Positions 55,541 through 64,000 of a DNA stretch of 64,000 nucleotides are shown here, in pieces. The notes beneath the pieces were generated by a model. It searched no databases. It worked only from the letters and a program-made list of their open reading frames with translations, and had not been told where the DNA came from. Position 1 is the first letter of the stretch. Each line of letters opens with the position of its first letter. The translations under genes were made by a program, and so were the position numbers. Origin of the DNA: Aplectana chamaeleonis (Eukaryota > Nematoda > Chromadorea > Rhabditida > Cosmocercidae); the NCBI GenBank assembly GCA_029168955.1, contig JAPDOI010000174.1, forward strand, positions 434,001 through 498,000, given 5' to 3'.

Positions 55541-57250
55541 AAACCGGCAACAAAGCCATCGAACTATCAGTGCACCGGAACATATCATACCAAGAGCCAG
55601 AGATGGCGCAATCAGGCATAATATCAATCACGGATAAATGCATGTATACCCTTATCCACGTACTCACCGAATACCCTCTTGAAACACGAAGTCCACTTCG
55701 GAAGATGGCTCCGGGTCAATCTGCAGAGGATCCTCCAACACATTTGGAGAATAATTCGTACCGCTCAGAGGTGCGTTCCAAGAATGTTCCCACGACGGCG
55801 TGGGAGAGCAAAAGGCCTTTCCATGGTCAGGTTGGCTTCCCATGGCTACGAATCATAACTGGAAAATGCTTCCACGCAGCCGTGGCTACGTTTCCATGGA
55901 CGCCTTTTGCCATAGAAATGTTCTTGGAACGCACCCAAGATAAAACGAATGATAGGTCCGTTTCGGGCGGCTTCTCAATCTACCTATCACCAGCAGGCCT
56001 GCCGGCCGTCCTGACAGCTGGTTATCAAATTGTCTTTGCATATACATTAGGTGCGTCCGAATGAGAATAGCGGCCCATGCGGCCGGCGTGCTTGGCGGGC
56101 GGCCGTCGCGTTCGCCGCTCTCGGACGAGCATGCGAAAAGTCCCCACCGCCATCGAATACGAACGGGGCCGGCACAGGCTGGCAGCAAGCAGTGCGCCGA
56201 TCAATCAGCCCTGTAGACGGGGGGAGAGGAGACGGTCGTCGTTGAAATCCAACACTCGTCCGAGGGCGGCACATGCGACGGTCGCCTTCCAAGCACGCCG
56301 GCTCACATCTTAGATTTCCACATCATTGTGAAGTAGACCCACACCATATCACATCTGTGGAGCGCGAGCTCTCAATTCCTCCGAATAAGCGAGATATAGG
56401 AGGAAGCAACAATGGGGCACCCACACCAGGAAGCCACTTTGGCACGCCCCTTTTACGATCTTTCGAGCTCAACAGTGGCGAAAAATGGTTTCCAATCGAT
56501 AGCTCCGTTCTTCCCTAGATTCTCAACTTCTCTCTTTATTCAGGTCAACTCGCCTACATCGGTCGCAAATGACAGAAATTGCAAGCTTCGGACAACTCGT
56601 CCGCCACGCTTCCACAGCTCAACTTTTCAGGGGCCATAACTTCGTTCCCAGGGAGTCTTCTACAATTCCAGAAACATCAATGGAATCAGCGTGGGACCGT
56701 TTTCAAGATATATAGGAAGTCAGAAAAACGATTTTGAGGCTGGACTGTGATTTAATGAGACTTTGCGTTCACTATTGAAGGTTGGCGCAAACTCCAATGG
56801 GGAACACAGTCTCATTAGGACCCATGCCGATGCCAGATCCGTGGCTTGTTCCCTCAAGAAAAAACATTCGCATCTCACCCGCGGCTGGCGCGGATGGTTT
56901 CAATCTCACCCGCGGTTGGCGCGGACGGTTTAAATCTCACCCGCGGCCGGCGCGGGCGGTTTAAATCTCACCGGCGGCTGGCGGTATGGTAAGCTGATCA
57001 GCTGCGCTCTTCTCTCGGCCTGAATCGATTAGCGAGCCACCGCACGCGACCGCCGCGGATGAGATTTCTATGTTATTTCTTGAGGAAAGAGGCCACGGAC
57101 CTAAATATACAAAAATGCGGCAAATCCCGTAGATTGAAGTTTTTGAGCCAACTTTGAGGATACCATTCTGCGTTTGTAAGATGGTGTAGTACTCCAATAC
57201 CCAAGACGTTCCAGACATCCCTTTCGGAGTCCCAACCACTTTCCACGGCA
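55541..57250. other. Mixed spacer: short foldback and a degraded family-3 MITE
   Basis: Foldback 55770-55936 (GGTGCGTTCCAAGA family). About 56297-56751 is similar to the TTAA family-3 interior (TTTCCACATCATTGTGAAG; GGCTGGACTGTGAT). At 56870-56985 a roughly 31-bp direct repeat TCTCACCCGCGGCTGGCGCGG occurs four times. No gene recognised. Confidence 0.55.
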
Positions 57251-57254
57251 TCCT

Positions 57255-57670
57255 ATTTACCCATTTTCCACGACGCAGTGCATGCTCTACGCGAAGCTCT
57301 CACTCTTTGCACGACGCACGCAGTACATGAAGCGCAAATCACATTTCACGACGCTGCGCATCTCCCACATAAAGCGCTACTCCCATTCTACCACGCGACG
57401 CACACTCCACATGAAGCGCTACTCACACTTCGCGGCGCTGCACACGCTCCACACGAAATGCTACTCAATTTATACGACGCTCTGCACGCTCCACAAAAAG
57501 CGCTACTCAATTTCTGCCACGCGGCGCACGCTCCACATGGAGCGTGAAACACTTTCTAACACGCGGCGCTAGCTCTACATGGAGCGCCACTCACTTACCA
57601 AGCGGCGCAGGGCCTGCATGAAGCGCTGCTCATTTTCCACGACGCAGCGCACGCTCCACACGATGCCCGA
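57255..57670 (+). repeat. Array 7: strongly diverged 42-bp repeat
   Basis: About ten 42-bp units of the type TTCCACGACGC(A/G)GCGCACGC then TCCACATGAAGCGCTACTCA. The conceptual 14-residue unit (YDALHAPQKALLNF) aligns with YDVLHTPTEVLHTF of array 1, indicating distant common origin. Confidence 0.8.
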
Positions 57671-58548
57671 TACCCACCGAAACAGTGACAGATGGGTGCA
57701 TAAAATCCACCCAATCAGTCCGTCTGCTACCGCCTTTTTGCGTCCGCAATCCACCCAGTCGATACTGTTGTTCTACGCACACGGTCAGGGCCATTGCAAC
57801 AGATGTTGGTTTTTCCGCACCAGTCTCAGTCGGTTTTTCGACCATGCCTGACGGGGGCCTGACTGACTGTCGGACACTCTTCTATGACTAAGGCAAGATT
57901 GGTAGGTTCTTTTCAGATACATTTTTCCTTCTGTGGAAATCTCCCTGGAACCCACACAAGAGTTCTCCATGGCCCACTGCTGATGATAATCAAGATGGAC
58001 AGCTCTTTAGAAATACTTCAGAAATCACTTGGTTCGCACGCGGCGAGGAAGAGCGTGTGTTCTTCAGCATTTTATTGATTCATTCTGGTCACCAACACCT
58101 TTCTCAACTCTAAACTATGCTTCATCCCATAACACTGGTAGAGGAAAGTGATAGTCTCATTCCGATGAGGTGCGATCTTGCAACCGCACAAGCGACAATC
58201 AAAAAATGGTTATGGAGAGATGCTAGAAGGTAAGCTCTGGTAGCTACATCCCTAGTGACCTGTTCATTCCGATTATCACCAGCAGCGGAGCGGTGGGCCT
58301 CGGTGAAAATAACTCGTGATAAGGAGGTTCCGACCAAAAAGCCACCACTCCGCTTTGTGATAACCGAAAACATGGGTTCACTTGGAATGAAACAGAGTCT
58401 ATAGCATTTCTACCTCAAGTCGAGACGGTCGAAGTAGGGCTAATCGGATTTATCTTGTCAAAATCTCATTATCATTGTTGTATTTTGCCATAACCGACCG
58501 CTCCTCAGTTTGCTCCGTCCGCACTCAACTGAGCGAGCTAGACTTTAA
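57671..58548. other. Unassigned spacer
   Basis: Nothing recognised apart from a GGAGGTTCCGACC...CCACCACTCCGC segment (58312-58360) resembling 11150-11190. Confidence 0.35.
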
Positions 58549-58552
58549 TTAA

Positions 58553-59020
58553 AGGCAGTGTTCACGATGATTTTCGTCCCCGAGTTTTTCACATGAAACA
58601 ATGCGTTGGACTTACCAAAATCACGAAGAAACGGCGAGAAACGCATTAAAACGTCGTATTTCCGTGAAATTATTCTATAACATGGACTATTTGTCCGGTT
58701 GGATGAACATGTTCATGGTGGTTGTCACCGGTGGAAAATTGGGTCAGTCGAAAATAGAAGAATATTTCATGCGAAGCAGGATTATTTAGGCCTCTGAGGA
58801 AAGAACGGAGCAATAGAGAGTAGAGAATTGCAAAGGACGGGTCCACAAAAGATTTCATTGTCACAGCAAACACTTCCTGTGATACTTTAAAGGCGGGGTG
58901 ATCATAACTCCGTTTCCAAGGGGTCTTGTACGATTCCAGGGACATCATTGGAATCAGCATGGGACCGTTTTCGAAATATGCGATAAAACAGAAAAACGAC
59001 TTTTATCGTGAACACTGTCT
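58553..59020. mobile_element. TTAA-flanked MITE, family 1
   Basis: TTAA 58549-58552 and 59021-59024; ends AGGCAGTGTTCACGAT and ATCGTGAACACTGTCT. Confidence 0.88.
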
Positions 59021-59639
59021 TTAAGTGATTCATCTATGACACGCACCTGAGCATCCATCTTCTCCATTGATTAGAAGATATCTGAAGCCGAGCTTGCACG
59101 GATGAGTCCGGGCGGAGCAAGCAGCGGAGCGGTCGGCCATGGCCTGATTTTCGTCGAATCTGTCGTCAAAGTGAATCACACTGCCTTCCTCAAATCGATT
59201 CTACGGGTTCCTCTAAAACTTCGGTCCATCGAGCAATCGAACGATCAACCATTGGGCTTCCAGTGAGGATATGCACCTTTTCAAGAATCCGCGACCGTTC
59301 AAAACTGATGCCGACCTAAGCTTCCGGCTTCTTTGCCCATGAAGAGGTCATAACAGGTCAACTGGTAAAAGAGGGGAGGGTACTTCATAGTTTTTCTTCT
59401 ACCTGCTGAGATCCTGGATTCTTAAGCGGATTTGATAAAGCAAGTTGAAAGGGGTAATTAAGAGATTTCGCCATAAAAGAATTTATCGGTTATAGCTGGT
59501 CGATCAGCCTTGTTCCTGTCAGAAGATGAAGAAAGGACCCCATTCATTTTTAGTCTAAACCCTAGCTGGAGTAATTTTCTAGGCCCTCTACAACTGAAAT
59601 TAACACGCCTTAGCCTCCGTATCTGAAATTTCAATTTCA

Positions 59640-60870
59640 TTTTTCACGAAATTGGGGGGTCCACGCACCACGGGTTTCAAAAAAATCGCGCCGGAACCAA
59701 TTTTCTATGATTTTCGGACATAATGGGGTATTTTGGGACAAAGCCCGGTGGCTGGAAATTGTAAAGCTCACAACGGACTTGAACGAATTTCCTGTGAATT
59801 ACGTAGTACGAAGTAGCCTTTTGAGAGATGTCGACGTGTGGGCTGTGGATCTGCAAAAATAAAACGTTGTAGAGAAACTTGCTAGCATCCTATTTGTGGT
59901 TAGGCTGCGGTATGTCAGCTTTGACAGTCCCTTGACGAACTGCGTAGGTCAGAGGACCTTCCTGACGCTTGTAGGCGACCTACCGAGCTCTGCTTAAAGA
60001 ACGTTGAAGAACACAAAATGTATTAGGAAATGTTCGAATTCACACTCAGAGATTGCCCTGTAAAGAAAATCCAGCCACGCGAAATCACTTTCAAAAACGT
60101 AGACGTCCAGAAGCCAATCGAAACCAAATATCTCCAGCTTTGAACTTCAGTCCTTCATTTTCGGGGTGGAGCAGTTTTTTCGTCCTCGAGTGAACTTGGA
60201 ATTTCATTCATTGTCCAGCCAGACCCTGCCCAAAAAATCATGAAAAAAATAAAACCGCAGAAAAGCACTCGGTAAATGTATTTTTCGATATGTACCCAGA
60301 AATTCTGCTCTAGATCGAAAATGAAGGTCTAAAGGATAATCGAGTTGTGATTGGCTTCCGGCAGCTTATCTTTTCATAAGCGATTTAGCGTGGCTGTCTC
60401 TCCTTTCGAACGCAGTCCCTGAGGGTGGATTCGTGCATTTCCTAACCCATTTCTGTGCGCTTCAACGTGTTTTAATTGTAAGCAGAGCTTGCTAAGTTGC
60501 CTACAAGCATCAGAAGAGCCCTTTGAATCAGGCAGTTCGTCACGATACCGTCAACACCGACATATCGCAGCCCAATCGCAACTAGGAAAATTATTTGCTT
60601 GTCAAGCTTTTCTCGACTTTTTGACAAATTTTCAGTGCTAGCAGGCTAACATACAACGCACTTTTTTGGCACATACACGGTCCACACATCGAGATTCGGA
60701 GCTCTCACAATGATTCGTTCAGCGTAAATCCCAGAAAATTCCTGTCCGGGCAAAGTTGAAAAAATTTCATCCATCTTTGTCTCGAAATACCTCATTGGGT
60801 CGAAAAACCACAGGAAATTGGTTCTGTGGTAACTTTTTTTCGCTCCCATCCATCGCCTAAAGGCAGGAAC
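59640..60870. repeat. Diverged 1.2-kb inverted repeat
   Basis: Plus-strand 59680-60050 aligns, with many differences, to the reverse complement of 60430-60860 (shared blocks GAACCAATTT, GACGTGTGG, TTGCTAGC, GGCGACCTACC/GGCAACTTAGC). Both arms encode related short peptides (DVWAVDLQKNVV; DVWTVYVPKKCVV). Confidence 0.6.
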
Positions 60871-61002
60871 CTTCGAACCTATCGAAAAGCGAAATAATAA
60901 AAACCAAGATAAACCCCAGGCCAGTTCATTGTTTAGTAGAGTACCAGGGAAGGCAATGTTCACGACGAAGTTCCACCCTGAGTTTTCCGTTGATCACAGG
61001 AC

Positions 61003-61392
61003 TCGAACGCTAACGTCGGACAGAGAACGAAATTCTCATGCCGTAAAATAGCGTGTTTTAGTGTGTCGATTGCGTCCAACACTACTCATTCTACGACGTC
61101 ATGGAAAAAAATTCACAGCAACGTTCTTTCAATTTACCTGTACACACCGAAACTCCGCCTAAATTGGAAATGCTTTGACGTTTCAATCTCCTTATACGTA
61201 AATTATCATGTAAATTATGTTCTCTTCTAAAATAGAACGAGGAAGTCCAGGAATGCTTTCTCCAAGGTAGCAAAAATTTCCATGGTGTCGTACAATGATT
61301 AGTGTTGGACGCAATCGACACAACAAAACACGCTATTTTACGGCATGAGAATCTCGTTCCCTGTCCGACGTTAGCGTTTGAGTGATCATAGG
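61003..61392. mobile_element. Foldback element with ~110-bp arms
   Basis: CGCTAACGTCGGACAG...ATGCCGTAAAATAGCGTGTT inverted at 61299-61380, around a loop of about 170 bp. No coding content. Confidence 0.85.
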
Positions 61393-61563
61393 TCTTATGC
61401 CTTGCAAACCATACACTCTGCTCAAACCCACGAGAATTGATTAAAAACCACTTTGTTAGCACATAATAGGCCCACCTTTCCCTCTAAGATAGGAGTGGAC
61501 CGATTCAGGTGAATGATTCTTTACACTCTAATGAGGCAGTCTACCTTATCAGCTTTACCTTAA

Positions 61564-62036
61564 AGGCACAGGTCAGGTGCGATATCCGAGATTTCCACAT
61601 ACTTGTGATGCAGACCCACTCTATATAGCACCTGCCAAGTGGGAGCTCCCGATTCCTCCCATTAAGTGAAATATAGGAGGAAGCCACCCTGGGGCGCGCA
61701 CATCAGGAAGCCACTTTGACACGCCCCTTTTTCGATCTTCCGAGCTCAACAGTGGTGAGATGAGAGATGGTTTTTGATTAATAGCCCGTTCTTCCCTTCA
61801 TTCTCAGCCTCTCTCTTCATTCTGGTCGGCTCGCATACATCGGTTGCAAACGATGACTGTTACAAGCCTCGGCAAACTAGTCCACCATGATTCCGTAGCT
61901 CAATTTTTGAGGGACCATAACTCCGTTCGTAACGGGTCTTGAGCGATTCCAGAGGCATCATTGGAATCAGCGTGGGCCCGTTCTCAAGATGTGCAGAAAA
62001 CCGAAAAGCCATTTATTTTGAGGTTGAGCTGTGCCT
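61564..62036. mobile_element. TTAA-type MITE, family 3
   Basis: TTAA 61560-61563, left end AGGCACAGGTCAGG, right end GAGCTGTGCCT followed by TCAA, which also starts the next element. Confidence 0.8.
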
Positions 62037-62465
62037 TCAAAGGCAGTATTCACGATAAAAAAAACCGTATTATCCTCTTCCGTTTTTGAGTAAGAAAGTT
62101 CACCAAAAATAGGATAATGGAAAAAGTCCCCATAAAACCCTCGAATATCGATGAAAAAACTGTTTAAAAAGGAGAACCTTTAAGAGGGGAGCCTCTTGAA
62201 GATTTATTAACGCCTGTTGGGGTGCTTTGCGCACTACGGACAAAACGTCAAACCAAAAGTCGCCAATAGTTCTGAGCTCCGGAAATTCAAGGTGAGTGAC
62301 TTATTCTGTTTCTTGTACCAAAAACAGTTGAAAATATAATGGTCAAAAGCCCATGTTTGGATCTAAGAATTTTCCGGGATAAAGAGTATTCAAAAAATTA
62401 GCAACTGTTCCTTTGGTGCAACGAATGATGGACAACTAAAACATGGTGTGGGCGGGGTGATTTAA

Positions 62466-62950
62466 AGGCACAGGACACCCAAAAAGTTAATTTTCAGATT
62501 TCATGCTCATCTTGGAGAGAGTCACACGCTGATCACAGTGGTATCTCTGAAATTGTCCAAGACCTCCTTTGAACAAAGTTATGGCTCTTCAAAGATGCCA
62601 AGATTTTGAGGGTGAAAAATCGGTGGGCGAGTTGTCTCAGGCCTGTATTTCTCTTCATTCGCAAGCGTTGTGCGAGAGCGAGCCAGGATAAGGAGACAGT
62701 CCGGCAATGGACTGAAGAACGGTGATTGGTTAAGAATTCATCCATCCATCCAGTAGATATCGAGGTCCGAAATCCGGAAGGGGGTCGGGCCTGTGGTGGT
62801 GAGCGAAGGGGGTCGGGCCTGTGGTGGTCGCTTATATCTCGCTTATTTGGAGGAATTGAGATCTCGCATTTGGCACGTGTTATACAGGAGGGGTCTTCTA
62901 CACAATTACATGGAAATCTCAAAATTCATATCTGAGGGTGTACTGTGCCT
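62466..62950. mobile_element. TTAA-flanked MITE, family 3
   Basis: AGGCACAGGACACC to GGTGTACTGTGCCT between TTAA 62462-62465 and 62951-62954. Confidence 0.9.
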
Positions 62951-62954
62951 TTAA

Positions 62955-63437
62955 AGGCACAGGACACCAGAAAATTTTTTTGAGGTTTACTCCTTATATT
63001 GGAGAGCGTCACACTCTGATCACAAAGATATCTCTGAAATCGTCTAAGACCCCTTACGAACGGAGATATGGCTCCTTGAAAATGCCTGTATTTTGAAGGC
63101 AAACATTTGGTGGACGAGTTGTCTCAGGCCTGTATTTCTCTTGATTCGCAGTCGCGGCACAAGAGCAAAACAGGATGAGAAGATAAATCGGAAAGGGAGT
63201 GAAGAACGACGACTCGGTTGAAAATCATCCATCCATCTAGCTCCTATTGAGATCGAAAATCATGAAAGGGGCCGGGCCTGTGGTGGTGGCCAGAGGGGGT
63301 CGGGCCCGTGGTGGTCGCTTATATCCCGATTATTTTGAGGAATTGAAAATTCGCATTTGGCATGTGTTATACAGAAGGGGTCTTCTACGCAATTACACGA
63401 AAATCTCAAAATTCATATCTGAAGGTGTACTGTGCCT
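62955..63437. mobile_element. TTAA-flanked MITE, family 3, abutting copy
   Basis: Same ends as the previous copy, sharing TTAA 62951-62954 and ending at TTAA 63438-63441. The two copies are similar throughout but not identical. Confidence 0.9.
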
Positions 63438-63583
63438 TTAATGGGTCGGCTGGTCCACAAGATTTTCACCCATCTCCTGGCCGTTTTTTCGTCGTACTTC
63501 CATCATTACTGTTCTTGGAGGGATCCAGAGCTTACGTCCCTTCGAAAAAAACTGGCAAATTTTTCATCGTGACAGTGCCTTAA

Positions 63584-64000
63584 AGGCAGCATACACGCTC
63601 GTAAACGTAATTGAGATAACTGCGGAATTAGAATGGGATGGCTCAGAATGAACGCCTACCCATTTTCAAGCGTCAAAAACGACCCACAATGACGCTACAC
63701 GAGTATGAAGTTGACCCCGCCCCTGTATCTGCCCGCCCCTTGTATTTGCGTTCTCCTCCAAAACAGGGGTGCTGGGCCATTTCCACCGTCGTCGATGTGT
63801 GGCTTACCTATTGTACCTATTCCACCACCCACAAACGTCGCCAACGGTGGCAATGGCCTAGAACCCCTGTTTTGGAGGAGGATGCAAATACAGGGGGCGG
63901 GCAGATACAGGGGCGGGGCCAACTTCATAATCGTGTAGCGTCATTGTGGGACGTTTTTGACGCTTCAAAATGCGTGGAAGTTGTGTTCTGTGCCATACCA
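63584..64000. mobile_element. TTAA-type MITE, family 2 (runs off window end)
   Basis: AGGCAGCATACACGCTCG after TTAA 63580-63583. The interior is a large palindrome: CGTCAAAAACG(A/T)CCCACAATG at 63671 and its inverse at about 63940. Confidence 0.85.

Larger units (their letters stand above)
62041..63579. mobile_element. TTAA MITE family 1, split by two nested family-3 elements
   Basis: Left end AGGCAGTATTCACGAT at 62041; right end ATCGTGACAGTGCC before TTAA (63580-63583). Removing 62466-63441 rejoins GGGGTGATTTAA to TGGGTCGG. Confidence 0.65.

Noticed and set aside
56047..56292. GC-rich open frames at 56.05-56.31 kb as a gene
   Set aside because: Several overlapping frames on both strands with no domain, splice signals or codon pattern; GC richness alone explains them.
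60646..60963. 105-codon minus-strand frame as a host gene
   Set aside because: It lies within one arm of a diverged inverted repeat and has no recognised domain; kept only as a finding about arm similarity.

Overview
The window looks like a gene-poor, repeat-rich nematode chromosome segment, probably from a clade V (strongylid or hookworm-like) parasite. Reasons: short introns ending in TTTTTAG/TTTTCTAG/TTTACAG, Lustrin-type cysteine-rich exons, Tc1, mariner and RTE elements typical of nematodes, and very many small inverted-repeat elements. The species is inference. No bacterial features, rRNA, tRNA or CRISPR array was seen.

Two host genes can be supported. (1) A plus-strand gene for an extracellular cysteine-rich protein (about 4.58-7.89 kb): five to six exons, with five splice junctions from 4.81 kb on all in phase 1, carrying Lustrin-type domains and an EB-like module. 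(2) A minus-strand dephospho-CoA kinase domain protein (DCAKD/CoaE-like). Four exons at 49.2, 26.5, 23.8 and 23.3 kb join in frame, with an AATAAA signal about 85 nt after the stop. The exon with the P-loop is not visible. Introns of 2.5 kb and 22.6 kb hold most of the window's repeats.

The most striking content is a superfamily of 21-bp tandem repeats (GTCCTGCAC plus a 12-bp variable half), forming arrays at 0-1.7, 24.6-26.3, 30.6-32.1, 38.0-39.2, 41.3-47.2 (split by an RTE), 51.8-54.0 (inverted) and, strongly diverged, 57.3-57.7 kb. Several arrays have higher-order periods of 42, 168, 672 or 755 bp. Three share a roughly 650-bp 3' flank ending in a perfect or near-perfect GC hairpin; the hairpin alone also sits beside two more arrays. 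This is probably a non-autonomous mobile element family with an internal minisatellite. One inserted unit can be bounded because it splits an older repeat that is uninterrupted elsewhere in the window.

Autonomous-type elements: a Tc1-like transposon with TA duplications and IR/DR ends (9.55-11.14 kb, frameshifted), a mariner (15.16-16.18 kb, stops and a lost catalytic Asp), a decayed CR1/jockey-group LINE with a PHD-like finger and a 2A-like NPGP motif (19.1-22.9 kb), a nearly intact full-length RTE with a 13-bp target duplication (42.89-46.08 kb), and a Penelope-like GIY-YIG fragment (34.6-35.05 kb). Non-autonomous elements include a hAT-type MITE with an 8-bp duplication, several 9-bp-duplication MITEs (two share an internal core), TTAA-flanked families whose ends begin AGGCA, a TA/TAG-flanked MITE with its empty site present, and long foldbacks. 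In 61.56-64.0 kb the TTAA elements abut one another and share TTAA junctions.
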